64,000 nt of DNA from Solen grandis (lineage: Eukaryota; Mollusca; Bivalvia; Adapedonta; Solenidae), in the NCBI GenBank assembly GCA_021229015.1, contig CM037794.1, forward strand, positions 41,435,126 to 41,499,125, given 5' to 3'. Below the pieces are notes generated by a model. It saw only the letters and a program-made list of their open reading frames with translations. It was not told where the DNA came from and ran no database searches. Below, piece after piece: positions 34,330-47,856 of this stretch. Every line of letters begins with the position of its first letter. Within the stretch, counting starts at the first letter, position 1. The translations under genes and the position numbers were made by a program.

Positions 34330-37130
34330 AGATTTCGAACCAAGCCGATTTATTTTTTTTTCCCAAATACAACGTGGCCAGTCCCAGTGATATTGACATT
34401 ATTGTTGTTCGTCTATGTTATTTTGTTTCTTTTGTTTCGACGTTTTTCTGATTGGTTTATCCATATATGTTTAATTGCACTATGAAAGATGTACTCCAAA
34501 TGATGAAATTACTGTGGGACGTTTTTAAACCCAATAACAAAGAAAAAAACTTCTGAAACATCCGTAATTATTTTTGTATATCTAGTACAAATAATAAGTC
34601 CTATGATTTAATTTAAAAAAGAAGAAATGAAAATAAAACCTGTTGTTTATATTTTAAAATTGATATTGTCTGTACAATATGATTAACATGTAGGTATATA
34701 ATAGGAGTTATGTCGAATATTAGTGAACGATTAAAAAAAACTTTAGTGCTGTATAATAATTGACCAAAAGTTTTCATTCTTACAATATATTTGCATTCGT
34801 ATAATCAATACATAAACAGGTCCAATAATATGAAGAGTGTAAGATCGTGTTCGTTTTTGTATGCATGCCTTAATGTATGTCCTGTGCCAGGATGCAAACT
34901 ATGTTTGTTAAAAAAAAATGTTTTTTAAACCAACAAATGATATTAAACAGTTTTTTAGCCAGTTCAAAGGCTTCTTTCGTGCATTTCTTTACGAATTTTA
35001 AATTTAAGGCAAAAACCCAGCCTCTTAAAGTTTACAAGAAATTTATTTCAATAATAAATCGATAGAAGATAGTGACGACATTTGTTTGTGAACACCCCAA
35101 AACCACAAATCGTCGGTTGTGACCGTCGGAAAATACGACGTTATATCAAAAAGGTATGATTCCACCTTTAAAAACTTGTCTCGCTCGAATTCCTTCCAAC
35201 AATACTTAGCGCTGGTAATATTAATTCTAAAAGGTAGACAACACATTCCACCATTACTATTTTTGAAATATGCAAGTACACAACTATATTGAAACATGAT
35301 TCGTTACTTAATAACTAAAAATAATTCTGATAAGTAATGGATACATTTTGGGTATTTTTATTAGAGAAACGAGAGTTATCTAAGAGAGGAATTTAAAGTT
35401 ATTTAGCGCTACACTGTTGGTGAAGTCGACCAAGAAGCGTGTTAAATATAAAAATTGCTCTGAATCGCTCTTCTTTGAAAGAAAAATTGCGTAACAGAAG
35501 AAGGACGTCGAAGCAAGAGTCGTGAATAAATTCTTATGAAAAACGCCAACAGAAACTTTTTAATATGGAATCAGGAGTTCAAGTGAAAGCGAAAATGCAG
35601 TATAAAATTAGTGTTTAAATGGCATGGACGATTTAGGGGAAAGGTCGGACTAGCAACTGAAGACTATGAACGAAGTGGCTGCTCACCATCGCCCGGCAAC
35701 ATTCGGTGTCAAAAGTTAGATATGCCTAAGCAGAACACACGGTAATCAGTTCGAGCTTTATCTGAAAGTTTGATGTCTCCACAATTCACATATGCACTAG
35801 TTTCTCAAGGAAGACTAGCCACATGCGTGAAGTTATGTGCGCTTTGCGTAACGTAGGGGAAAGGTGGTTTAGGTTTGATTTATTTTGCATCGATTCCAAA
35901 GAAAAAAAACTGTTGTATGTATTGTATTTCTTTATCAATTTTATAATAATAGCTCATGCCGAAGCGGAAAAATTGGTGTCTTTAAAGTGGTTCAGTTGTT
36001 TCTCTTGTCAGATTACAGTTTTCATAACAATTGGGAAAACCTTCCGAGTTCGTGAAATCATGTAAAGCACATCGCTAATAATGTTTTCCGAATGTTGGAA
36101 ATACTAAGCATCTGACAAAGAGCCTTTAGGGGACTCTTGTATGCGCTATATCCCATTAAAATTGGTTGAAGAACATAAATACTTTAGAAGCTGTTTTCTT
36201 TTCGAATCGAGGCAAATTATGCTTTACGTGTTCCAAACGTTGCAAAGAGTTAGTGTAGGTCTCAATTTGTCGTGAGCTCTCATGCACAAGTAAATGGCAC
36301 ACTACTTTTATTTTTGTTCTTTTGCTTTAGTTTCTTGTCTCTGTTATATTTTTTTCAAACATTTCACAATATTGTCTTCTCTTTGAAAGAGTGTTTTTTC
36401 TCAAGGGCAGGATAATTCATAAATAATACCCCATTCCATACATTATGCAAAGTTTAAAACAATTTGTTCAAAAAATATTTTCAATATTCTTCAGCATATA
36501 AACATACATACGTTTTTCTGGAAAAAAACATTTCCTTGTTTTTGTGAATGCGACTAAAGTAGAAAATATGTTACATAGATTTCTAAAACTTTTACTATGT
36601 TGCTTGCCATGATATTGAGTTATCCTGCGATGAAAATGACATAAAAGAGAAAAAAAAATCACTTTCAGGGGCAGAGATAACTCAAAACGTATAGCGGTGG
36701 CTTCATTTTTTTCTTTTTTTTTTTCAATAAAAATCAGTGTCTATTGTTTACTCTTTAATCATGCGAAAGTTTAAAGGGAAAAATTTTATGACTAGTGTAA
36801 TTTTCCTTATTTGTCTATATAGAAATTAACTGCAATGTGCGCATATGCCTTAAAGATGCTCAAGCATTCAAACATTATATGTCTTACTTGAGGGTATCAA
36901 ATTGTATATATTTTAAGATTTTTTTTAAAGTTTTTTAATGATAAATTTTGTTTCTTTTCGCATTCACTATTTCTTCACTTACTTATATATGGAGTATGTT
37001 TTTTTTTGGGAAGATACAAATACATTACTGATATGTCTATTTAGTATTTAAATGCATAAGGTGTTTAAAACAATTGTGGTTACCATAGTATTCCCAGAAA
37101 TATTTTCACGTGAAATTCAGTGAATTTCAA
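34330..37130. other. AT-rich stretch without recognised features
   Basis: ORFs in this interval (34877, 35043, 35823, 36468) are short, AT-driven and without motifs. Confidence 0.4.
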
Positions 37131-37135
37131 TTTTA

Positions 37136-37990
37136 GCTCCCCTGAGCACTTGTGCTCAGGGTGAGCTTTTAGACCGCTTTTTGTCCGTCGTGCGTCTCTG
37201 TCGTCAACAATTGCTTGTGAAACCTCAGGATGCCACAGCTTTGGTCCCAAATTTCATGTAATTGGTCAGATGTTTTTTCTACATGATACTCGGATGAGTT
37301 TGAAATTGGGTCACGTGGGGTCAAAAACTAGGTCAGCGGGTCAAAAACTTAGAAGATCCTTGTGAAAACTCTGAGGCAACAGTTTTAGCCAAAACTTCAT
37401 GAGATTTGGTCAGGTGTTTGTGTACATGGGTGTCTTGGAGGAGTTTGAAAATGGTCACATGGGTCAAAAACTAGGTCAACCAGGTCAAATCTTACAAAAA
37501 AAACCTGTGATACTCAAGAGGGCACGTTTCAGCCCAATCTTTATTAGATTTGGTCAGGATATTTGTCTAATGATTACTTGGATGAGTTCGAAAATTTGGG
37601 TCTGTGGGTCAAAAAGTATGTCACCAGTCAAATCTTAGAAATCCTGGTGAACACTCTAGGGGCCTCAGTTACAGCCTAACCTTAATGTAACTTGATCAGA
37701 ATGTTTGTTTACATCAAATCTCGGATGAATTCAAACTGAACCACATGGGGTCAAAAAGTAGTCACCCAGCGCAAATTTTAAAAATCTTTGAACACTCTAG
37801 GGCCATTTTTTTTGTACCAGTCTTCTTTAAAAATTTAATAAGAATAATGACTGCATGAATTCCCAGTTGGTGCAAATTCAGGTAGGATCAAAATCCGGGT
37901 CACTTAGTCAAATGTTAGATGCCACATTTTTGTCATCATGCTAACACACAATTTTACTCAGGTGAGCGCACGGGCCATTTTGGCCCCCTT
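37136..37990. repeat. Hairpin-ended tandem-repeat element (family 1)
   Basis: Begins with the palindrome GCTCCCCTGAGCAC...GTGCTCAGGGTGAGC (37136-37166), then TTTTTGTCCGTCGTGCGTC. It contains about four repeats of roughly 146 bp keyed by AACTAGGTCA-type sequence near 37322, 37468, 37614 and 37756, and ends near ACTCAGGTGAGCGCACGGGCCATTTTGG. This is one of the commonest repeat types I associate with bivalve genomes. Not coding. Confidence 0.7.
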
Positions 37991-39084
37991 TTAAATGGGA
38001 TATTATGATTCTGGTTATACATTTGGGGATCAATTTTTGCTGTTCATTTATATTTCGATATGTACATCCATTTACTCCAGCGAACTTGGAAAATGTTATT
38101 TAAACAATTCAAATTAAACAGTAACAATGTAAGACAAGCTTGGACAATTTGGGAAAAACAAACAATACAAAAGAAACTAAAGCAAATCGAATCTATTGCT
38201 CATTATTTAACCAACAAAAAAAAAGTTTATTGATTGTTTCTACACGTAGTCGGCACTCCCAGTGCATCTATTACTGGTTGTATATCCATATTTAATGAAA
38301 TAAGGTATCTGTGACGTGTTGAAGACTTAAATCGACTACAGAATTCACACACACAAGTAACGTACACACATCGCTGAATAAGCAAATTCGACACAAGTTT
38401 CATGGTTTTAACTTATGATGAACGTTAAATTGGGTGTAGAGCCCAACGTATATAGACGGAAATACTTGCTATACTAAAGATTTGTGAACAATCTTGATAT
38501 CGTTTGGTACTAATTTACACCGATTTCGCTAATGATTTTGTTCCCAACTATCACCCACGCACAATCACCACAATATACGCGCGCGCAGTAAATTACATCT
38601 CTTTTATTTCGACTGTATAATAAACCAAGCGATGACGTAGATTACCTTATATCAAGACGGCCCACCGTTAAAATTATTTTAACAGACAGCTTTTCACTGC
38701 AATTTACTGAATTTATTGTACGGTGTTAGGTAGCAGGTGAACTGATATTGCGGATATAAGGTATGTTTTTTATAATATTTTGTAATTCAGATTTTTATTA
38801 TAAATACTGCAAAGAAGGGTTTTGATTCGAGTATTTTAAAATATAAGATCTTAAACACAATGCATGCAACTCAGAATCATTTTACCATTTCCCCTCTCTC
38901 TCTTCCCTTCCCCTCTCTCTGCTAAGGAAAAAGATCAAACATCAGCGTCAAAAATACAATGTACCAGACATATATACATGTTATATATATTATATACTAA
39001 GAGATTAATTTGATGTGGGATGTTTTCCGTATGAAACCTTTTTTGTGGGGTGGAAAAATAAAGTGGGGTTTATAACACCCACTT
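37991..39084. other. No recognised gene
   Basis: AT-rich with a CT-rich patch near 38890-38920. Nothing to call. Confidence 0.4.
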
Positions 39085-39680
39085 TTTCTGAACCCTATTT
39101 TCATACAGTATTTACAGTATACAACCCATTAAATACAAAATCGAAACATTTATGTTTCACATGGAAACCATATATACGCGCTCGTACATGATCTCCCTTT
39201 ATACTGACCACTCCCAATCCGGTTTATAACGAGCGATGTATATATATCACCCCGTATTTTTTTACCTGTAAATATATAACACCCCATTTTTTCTACGTAT
39301 ACGTGAATGGCAATGTTATCTTACAAGTCATTTGGGGTCAAGTAAATCCCCCATGGACCAAGATTTTTAAGTACAGCGCTTATTAAACGCTATGAACGAG
39401 GTTCTGCTGGAATATCTTATGACAGTTTAACATTTCATAATTGAAATGACTGCATGATTGGTATTTAAAATCCTTTCCTATCTAAAGATATATTTTCTGC
39501 GCTATATATATAATAATATATATATAATATATATCACCCCGTAATGCGGTACTGATTTCTGGCTTAATTATCTTGTAATGTTTGATTATCATAGATTATG
39601 CTCAATTCCAATATCAGATATGACAAATATAATACACGTACAATGTCACTAAATATTATACAAAAGTGTTAATTTCATGT
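39085..39680 (+). repeat. Direct repeat, copy 1 (partner 42100-42566)
   Basis: Shares long colinear blocks with 42100-42566: GAAACCATATATACGCGCTCGT, GGGGTCAAGTAAATCCC, ATGTTTGATTATCAT.AGATTATG and CAATATCAGATAT.ACAAATAT (each shown only in part). A TA-rich microsatellite at about 39500-39530 is absent from the other copy. Confidence 0.75.
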
Positions 39681-41027
39681 TGTCTCATATTGTGCCTATA
39701 ACACTTATTTTGTTTTTACTCTGAAAATCTAATTCGTTTAATTGTGGCTATAAACCTTGTACTTTTAAACACCAATAGACCTATACGTTCGATCGTATAC
39801 AATACCATTGATATTTGATTAATGTGTATTCAGGAGACAGATACATGGTGTAGCCAATGGTCACGGTACACCAGAAGCAAACATATTTGAACAAGTAAAT
39901 GAGCAAAAATCTGATAATTATATAACAGCAGTCTCATTACATGTATTGGTGTTAAGGAAGTTCTTATCAGCTTAAGTGTATACTCCACATAAATAGGTCA
40001 TCTTTAGTATTACATTCAATTTATATCGTATAATTAAATGTATCTGAATTCATCTTTCAATATTGTTTTTGTTTAGATGTTATGTCTAATATAAATTGAA
40101 TATAATATATAGTCTTCTTTATAATTGCAATTAATGACATCATACATTTACAATGTGTAAATTTATTCAGTTGTATATGTAAAAGGCATGACCTAGAAAG
40201 CGAGACTATGCACATATCATCTTTTTAATTTAAATTAAAAAAAAAAAAAAAAAAAAAAAACAAGAAAATAAACACAACATCTCATACAAGTAAATAAATA
40301 TATATATAATATACACATTTTTATGGTTTGTATAACGATGCCAATTTAACCTGACATCTAACGATATTCAATTTACCTAAATTACCAATTTTGTGTTTTG
40401 CAATTGTACGGTGTATACAAGTATATACATTCCTAAGCATATATTTCACTCCGCATTTCGGTATAAACAGTGTGATTACTAGCTTAACTTCAAGTTAATA
40501 AAATGTCTATTCATTTTCATCGCAGAAATACTTAATGCTGCCCAAGAACATATGAGAGTAATTTGGCGTATCAGGACTGATCTGCAATTTGTGGGATATC
40601 TAAATTGATCTTGCGTGTGAGAGGTGTTTGCATAGTTTCATGGTCATAAACAGTTGTGCTTGTAACTGTATAGAAAAACTGGAGATTTTGTAGAAAGCCA
40701 TGATTGTATTCTTGATTCTCATTTTAACGGCTGTACATTTTTCTGACAAATGTTCATAAAATGCTCATGTTAAAACAAGATAATCAATGCTGTAATTAAA
40801 AAAAATTAAATATGCCCATCCATCATAGACCTTCTCTATTTCAGAGTCCTACTATATGATTTCAAAATAATGAAGACACAGAACATTCTATCCGCGATGA
40901 TATGACCATTCTGAGAAAAAAAATGTGCTTCATTTATGTATCAACTATCTAAATATTGTGGTTGTTAACTTTGACGAAGTTATACCGCCATAACATATTA
41001 AAGTGCTGATAATTTTGTGATATTTAA
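39681..41027. other. AT-rich stretch with A25 tract
   Basis: A poly-A run at about 40237-40260 is the only clear low-complexity feature. No gene recognised. Confidence 0.4.
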
Positions 41028-41254
41028 GTGTGTACCACACTGAGTATCACACCGTAGACAATTAATAGCATGTCACATCAAGTCACATTATTCTGACAAC
41101 CGGGCCTGCGGGCCAACCAAACCTGGGCACAATTATATTCTTCTGAGCGCCAAGCAAGGAGCTATACTAGTATCATATTTTGCGACTTCAATGTCGGACC
41201 AAAACTGCTTGTTTCCGGGATGGACACTCTAACCATCGTTCAACCTGGACCGGT
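41028..41254 (-). mobile_element. SINE family A, diverged
   Basis: ACCACACTGAGTATCACACC, AGTCACATTATTCTGACA and GCCAAGCAAGGAGCTATACTA, with a remnant of the tRNA-like head (ACCATCGTTCAACCTGGACC) at the right. The tail is missing. Confidence 0.65.
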
Positions 41255-41540
41255 GATAATATGTTCAATGTGTCTTGTAATGTGAGCTTTTACATTTTTT
41301 TTTCTGTCATTTTCAAGGGCAGATGACTCAGTATTATGCGATAAACACCTCATTTTTTCAACTTGATATTTGGTACTATGTTCCCTGATACTGTGTGAAA
41401 GTTGTAGTAATTCTATGCAACAGATTTTATACTATAGTCGCATACGCGAATATATAGAAATAATCGTCTCCAAAACCCACCCCTGTCGGTCCATTCAACA
41501 ACTTCCGACATCTCTATGACGTTTATCTTTTTTTGTAACC

Positions 41541-41731
41541 CTAGTTTAAACGGCCCACCACCGACAGTATTTCAGTCATTTGTGAACATTATCTACATAT
41601 ATATGACGCAGTAACAAGTGAATACCACACAAGTGCCATACCCAGTCACATTATCCTGACACTGGTCAACCAGTCCTGGCACTGCCACTATTGCCGAGCC
41701 TCAAGCAAGAGAGATATCTTTATATGTACCA
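41541..41731 (-). mobile_element. SINE family A, 3' half
   Basis: Tail with CACCGACAGTATTTCAGTCA at the left, CAGTCACATTATCCTGACAC, CAACCAGTCCTGGCACTG. Truncated before the head. Confidence 0.75.
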
Positions 41732-41908
41732 TGTATAATATACCGTTTTATGATCTTACCCATTTCACTTCTACCCAGGAGTGAGACGGATATACACTAC
41801 ATTATATAGTTCATTTCAGGCAAAACTTAAGCTTCAAGCTTGACAGGGGGACTACAAATCAGACGTAAAGAATATTATCATGTTCGTGGATGTACTCAAT
41901 GTGAATTC

Positions 41909-42079
41909 AATGTGACAAGAGCCTCATACGGATATAAACATATTAAAATACAGTGTTTATCCATTAAATGTTGACATTTAATGGATAATATTTCATGATA
42001 TTATATTTTATTTTACCGATTTCCGAAGTTGCGAGTTGACATTTAAAAGTTTATATCCGTATGAGCCTCTTGTCACATT
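41909..42079. mobile_element. 171-bp MITE with 31-bp inverted repeats
   Basis: The left arm begins AATGTGACAAGAGCCTCATA; the inverted right arm differs at one base (GAGGCTC for GAGCCTC). Arms are 41909-41939 and 42049-42079. Inside, 41957-41988 is a perfect palindrome with 15-bp arms TTATCCATTAAATGT and a 2-base loop. No coding sequence. Confidence 0.8.
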
Positions 42080-42099
42080 GGCACCCGACTTTTCTCGAC

Positions 42100-42566
42100 C
42101 CGATTTTCATGCTCTATTTACAGTTTACAATCCATCAAGTACAAAATTGAAATATGTAGGTTTCACATTGAAACCATATATATGCGCTCGTAGCAATGAT
42201 CTTCCTTTATATCGACTGGATTATATCGACCACTAAAAGTCATCTGGGGTCAAGTAAATCCCCATGGATACAAGGATTTATAAATACACCGCTTATTAAA
42301 AGACGTGAACGATGTTCCGTGAGAATAAATATAGTATAGTAGTTTAACAAGCCATTATTAAAATGACTGCGTGATTAGTAAAAAGTTTTCAGAATAAAGA
42401 TTTTATTTGCTGCGCATATACATTCACCCCTTAATTCGGTATAATTACCTATGTAATGTTTGATTATCATTAGATTATGTACTCATCAATATCAGATATA
42501 ACAAATATTTCACGTAAAAATGTAAAAGAATATCACTCAATATTTTACAAAGTTTTTATTTATTCT
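42100..42566 (+). repeat. Direct repeat, copy 2, cut by gap
   Basis: Colinear with 39085-39680 about 3 kb upstream. It runs up to the N gap. The ORF at 42036-42236 lies in this repeat and has no domain. Confidence 0.75.
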
Positions 42567-42666
42567 NNNNNNNNNNNNNNNNNNNNNNNNNNNNNNNNNN
42601 NNNNNNNNNNNNNNNNNNNNNNNNNNNNNNNNNNNNNNNNNNNNNNNNNNNNNNNNNNNNNNNNNN
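42567..42666. other. Assembly gap of 100 N
   Basis: Second placeholder of exactly 100 N. Confidence 0.98.
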
Positions 42667-42698
42667 ATTTTTCACAGGGTGAGAAAAATGTGTAGCTT

Positions 42699-42771
42699 GA
42701 CTGGGACTCGAACACGAGAACTTTTGCTTACAGGACATGAGCTACCTCTCTACCGAATGAGCTACCCGGTC
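42699..42771 (-). tRNA. tRNA-like sequence, degenerate (SINE head or pseudogene)
   Basis: 73 bases on the minus strand with acceptor-like ends GACCGGG and CCCAGTC, A box TAGCTCATTCGGTAGAG and B box GTTCGAGTCCC. The anticodon stem does not pair well and no CCA or terminator is evident, so it is more likely a tRNA-derived SINE head or pseudogene than a functional tRNA. Confidence 0.45.
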
Positions 42772-43392
42772 GCATAGACATCTTTCTACCCTATTGTGAG
42801 ATTGATGCAGTTACTTCCCCCTGATATACCGAACGATTCTGTACGTATCCGCCGATTTGATTGGCTTATACAAAGATCAATCTGAGACGACCCTCTATAC
42901 GATGTGGTCAGATCCAGTTAGCATACTGAATCTGATTTTAATGAGATTGCAAAAAATATTTATTCTAGAGAGAATCAAAACTGATATGGTAATGCATTCC
43001 TAAAACAAACAATTGTTATAAGTGATTTTGCCGAATTTATACCTAACAAATGCTATAAATAGCCCTGAAACATATGTTTCTGGTTCGGACAAATAACTCT
43101 CTCTCTCTTTCTATCTCTCTCTCTGTATGTTTGTCTGTCTCTCGTCCGATCTCTTATTTAAAACTGCATGTGCATGGAACACAAACTTGACAAAATTCAC
43201 TAGTATGTAACTTCTTCCAGCCACTTCCTATGGGAAGGAACATCTATAGTCGTTCCTCGCTACTTGCCGAATATAAGATTAGCACCTGATGAGGCGTTTG
43301 CCCGCTCAGTATTATGTGTGCTTTATTATTCTTACGATGAGGCGGGATCATCCAGTCTGAAGTCACGTGAAATCAAGTCCGCCGTTTATCTG

Positions 43393-43429
<37 letters not shown>

Positions 43430-44961
43430 ATGACTTGCTGGTTTTCTGTTAAGGCTATAGCGAATCAGTTGCGAATATTGGCTGTCAGTTTAGCAGGTGC
43501 GCGTAGGTTTAAATTACGGCTTCGTATTGTCCCGATACAATCCTAAATTCAACTTTTCCGTAAAAAACATCTTGAATTTCTTGCTTCATTTCCTGTGCTA
43601 CCATGATTTAAAGAAAAAATGAAAGTTTTGACTTGGAGAAATGTGCAACCATACTAAACCAATACAGTTTCCTACTCCGGCCCTCGTATTCTAAGGTTAT
43701 ACTTTCCATATGCAAATGATGCAAACAGCTTTTATTTCATACTTCATAGTTTAGAAATGCCCTGAAAGGAACTTTTGGTAGGCTAAACCTTGTTGCAAGC
43801 ACGGTGGTAGTGCCAATGACCTACTTCCGTGACGAGCGGTAACTCTGCTCGGACGATAATTGAAATCAGAATAAGTAGTCTCCCTTGCAGCCAGTTTATA
43901 AGTTTATTTAAATTCAGACTTATACAATACATAGTACATCGTCAAATAAACAAATCTCTGCAAATTAACACGTGACAAACTAGATTACTACAACAGCATC
44001 ACACACACACATGCCCACGCACATTCACGCAGCACAGATACATACATGCACGTTTACAAACACGCGCGCGTACATCTGCTGCTTATAAGTAATTGATATA
44101 CTGATTTTAAGAAATATAGTAAAATGTAAAATCAGTAAGAAAAACTAGGAGCGATCAACAGAATGCATTTTCCCCCATATAGGCTTTCCTTGATACTAAA
44201 TGATACTAAACTACTCGACTTCTCGATTACCGGTGTAAACTTCCGAGGCTGGTGACAGAGGAAAATATATGAATTGCTCGGAATCGCAAGTCTCGGACAC
44301 CGAGATAATCTACTTAATTTAGCTGATCATTTCTCTACACAGGGATTGAGACTATGCATCATTGTCAGACTATCGCTCGTCTAAATATCGTATTTAGACT
44401 GTATTGAAAATACGAAGGCCATGTATTCTTTTGATAATTTGCTTGATTTCCATGTATAACAAGATTTCATTTTGGATAAAACGTCTGTATAAGTCAGACA
44501 TACTGTGTTACTACGACACATGTAAGTAATCTCAGTTTATTTGAAGTTAGTAATTTTTAACGATGGTGTACCTTAATATATACTTCATTATTTTGTCCAA
44601 ACATTGCCTTATAAGGTAATCACTAGTCGGAAAAGGGTCTTAAATTCCACAAAGAAGTGTTTAACCTTGGGCACGAACTACTTAGTGTTTATTGGGTATT
44701 GTCTCTGGCCATCTATTACTTTGCCTTTCATAGCTGTTTGTTCGAGTCCCCGCTTTATCATTTGGATTTCTCATGTGAGGTATCCATCAAATAACTTGCT
44801 GTAGGTCGGAGTTTGTCGTCTGCTTTTCAGCTTCTTAAAAAATATTGCTGACGTTTCGTCGAAATAACTTGCATCCCTTACAGCTTATATCAAACAACGG
44901 CAGACCGGTCATGGTGTCCGAGCGCTCACCACGTAAATAGGCGGAACAAATATACTTTATA
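42772..44961. other. No recognised gene; T33 tract
   Basis: A T run at about 43397-43428, CT-rich and CA-rich patches (43099-43145, 44001-44070). The ORFs at 43264 and 44604 show nothing recognisable. Confidence 0.4.
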
Positions 44962-45059
44962 CGGGAGTCATCCAGAAATGAATTAGAGTTGCTTAATTAC
45001 GTAAAAACTACAAGTGTTACGCACAAAATCTCTTCATAGCTCCTCAATATAATCTCCCG

Positions 45060-46100
45060 CGGATGCTATGGTCGACTCCCATCATTTTGGCAGATCCCGA
45101 ACTCCCGTTGCTAGGCAACCTTTGTTGATGTCCCTAACGACCGCGTTCACGGCGACATATAGTTCATTCAAATCGTCATATCTGACTCCTCGTAGTGGTT
45201 CTTTAAGTTTTGGAAACAGTTCGTAGTCGGGGGGACTTAAGTTTGACGAATATGGCGGGTGAATAAGAACTTCCAAGTGGTACCGCTCGAACGCGTCCGT
45301 AACGACGGCGTAGCGTTATCATGCAAAATTAATGGCGTCACCTGTAAAAGTTCCGGTCGTTTGCAGCTTATCGCTGGTCGAAGAATTTTAGATAAATACC
45401 ACTTATAGTACTCTTTATCAATCGTGCTTCATTGCTGAACTCTGTGTGTTGTCAAAACGCCGTAAATATCGTAAGCGAATATCATTTACATCTTTGGACA
45501 GTTCATACTGCGGCGATATTTCACAGGTCTTGGCGAGTTTGGAGTATGCCATTCAAAGCTTTGGCGTTTCAATTCTGGATCAAATAACCGGATCCATGTT
45601 TCGTCGATAGTAACCACTATATTCAGCATCATTTCACCTTCCTCTGAATATCTATTCAACAATTCAAATCTGAACACGTTTGTCTTTTTCAGTTTCTGAG
45701 AGTGCGTGCGGCACCCACTGCGCGGCGATCTTTCTCAAGCTCAAATTCTGCGTCAGAATAACATGAACGGAAGTCATACGTATCCCCGATACATACGCAA
45801 TTTCCTCGCATGTAAATCGTCTATCAGAATTCCGGTGTTATCGGCGTCTGTAACTGTCACCGGCCTGGAGGAGGGCTTCTTGTAAGACTCTTGCCGTCCA
45901 ATATTGAAACCCGTCACCTATCTATCTATCTATCTATCTATAAAATGCACAACTCCCTTTCGGGTATATGGCAGGTCCAATAGTGCTAATCAATGACATG
46001 TCGGGTCATCTCGGAGGCATTAATGTTTCAGTCGCTTTCTTTACGCCCACTCTCTATTTTGATATACGCATAAATTTCTTCTCGCATCGTCCGCCATTGC
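45060..46100 (-). pseudogene. Mariner transposase, broken
   Basis: The C-terminal piece (45276-45082) reads HPPYSSNLSPPDYELFPKLK, the block containing the last catalytic Asp of mariner transposases. The middle piece (45677-45486) reads LNRYSEEGEMMLNIVVTIDE followed by TW, the DETW block with the first catalytic Asp, then a SFEWHTPNSPRP section. A possible ATG (MADDARRN) near 46100 begins the protein, but stops and frameshifts separate the parts. A (TATC)n microsatellite at about 45917-45941 sits inside the reading frame. Confidence 0.8.
45917..45941. repeat. TATC microsatellite within mariner
   Basis: About six tetranucleotide units, expanded inside the dead transposase. Confidence 0.85.
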
Positions 46101-46269
46101 GTTGTTTGATATGACGTCATCAAATATGACGTAACGTCACGATGCTTATTAACACGCGCGCTAACGTACAAAGAGTTAATTTAGTTACGTGCCAAGTTTT
46201 GTGGCTTTATGTTGTTTCAATCAAAAGTTACAACCTATGTAACTCTCATTCATTTTCGGATGACCCTCG

Positions 46270-47850
46270 TTCCACAGCCTTTCAAACGACTACTTTTTTC
46301 TTGCAAAAATATCATGCCCGAAACTTTGTCAATTCTGGCCATTCTAGCAAAGGTAAGCTGTATTGGTAGGGTTACTGTAAGCAAAAGGTTGATTGAAAAT
46401 CGCTAGTATCAAAATGTTCGTGAGGATGGGATGGGGTTGAAGATTTTTGAATTCCCAAAGTGTCCGAACTGCCCGGAGAAAGGCTGTGCGTGACGCCGAT
46501 GACTGTTATTTTTGCATTAATAAATGGCGCCTTTAACAATCTATAACTGGATGAACCTGGAGGTTGTGTATGTAGACTATGTAGACCTTACCAGGATTTT
46601 CCGTCGGTCTAGAAATCAGATTTGGGAACGTCCTTCAAGCTAAATGTAATTGAGGTTTGCTGAGGTCAGAAATATATTGGAATCTCAGTAGGAGCTGCAA
46701 TACCCATACCAAAATCTAATGGAAATCATCGAACATTGTCCTTGAAAAAATAGGATCTTAAAGGCGTTGAGCGTTTTTTTTTTCTCTTAGCTGACAGTTT
46801 TTTCTTGAATTTTGCACATAAGAACTTAAGACTATAATTAAAAGATATAAGAATTAAAAGTAAGGGGTCACCATGCTTACGGTTTAGCTTATGTAAGGCA
46901 TAACTGTTTACTAAAGTATGTTGAAAAATTCAAAGCATTAGAAAACTGGAAAGATTATTGCCATTTTACCAGCTGTCCACAACAGCGCTATCAACATTAG
47001 GAAGGGATACGATGTTATTTACATGTATGTCACACGTGCCAGAAGCCAAAAAAAATAAATAAAAAAAAAATAATAATAACAATTATGCAAATCCTGGCAA
47101 CACTTCGAACTTTTCATATTGTCTGCAGACATACCCGGGACTATCAGAGGAATCAATCGTGGATGGCACAAAACGCCCACGGATATGGCTGCTCATAGCA
47201 GGACAGCCCTGATATACAAGGAATGGCAAAGTCATAATTAGACCAGATATGCTGACAATATGAAGAAATGATGCAAGGCTATGTATATTCGGTACTGATT
47301 TTTTTTCTCTTAAATGCTTAATAATGTTATCACGTTCAGTGGTGCATAACAGTCATACCGTCACACATCACTGACATTATACATATGTGAGTTGTGTTTT
47401 GGAAGTTAAAAGATAGGCATGTCAGTGAGGGAAAAAATACATGACATAATATTTTCATTATCAGGGGCCTAGCTCACAAACCTCTTTAGTCTGTAGTTTA
47501 GGCTTTGACACAGGAAGTGAAAATCGTAAGGATTTTGATCTTTCATCTAAATCTGAATACATTCCACTGTACTTTATTCACTTTTAGAAGCGAAAGCTTC
47601 TAAAGTCAGACAGTGGATTTTCTAATTACAATCACATTACCGCCACTTATCCATACATTCGTGTTGAAAAATATTACCACTGGTTGTAGAAGTCAACATT
47701 GTAGTTTTGATAAAAGTTATATATACTGCAGGATTTTGAAAGCGTTGGCTATAATCACAAATTCTGTGCAAATAAAACTGTAAAAGAAGCAAGTTTATGA
47801 TTCAGTTTCATTCATTAAACTACTTATAAATAACCTTATTTGCACTACAT
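46270..47850. other. No recognised gene
   Basis: Moderately AT-rich. A patch at 47100-47240 reads protein-like for about 25 codons (DGTKRPRIWLLIAGQP) without recognisable family. Confidence 0.35.
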
Positions 47851-47856
47851 ATTTAC

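Larger units (their letters stand above)
44962..46269 (-). mobile_element. Mariner element, about 1.3 kb
   Basis: Terminal inverted repeats CGGGAGTCATCCAGAAATGA at 44962 and, inverted at the other end, CGAGGGTCATCCGAAAATGA (46269 leftwards), continuing ATT/GAGAGTT on both. Length 1308 bp, standard for mariner. The left end abuts TA, the expected target; the right flank has TT. The transposase is on the minus strand and broken. Confidence 0.8.

Noticed and set aside
35823..36065. 80-residue ORF with hydrophobic segment
   Set aside because: Hydrophobicity follows from T-rich sequence; no start context, splice sites or homologue recognised.
42699..42771. Functional tRNA gene
   Set aside because: A and B boxes are good but the anticodon arm does not fold; kept only as tRNA-like.
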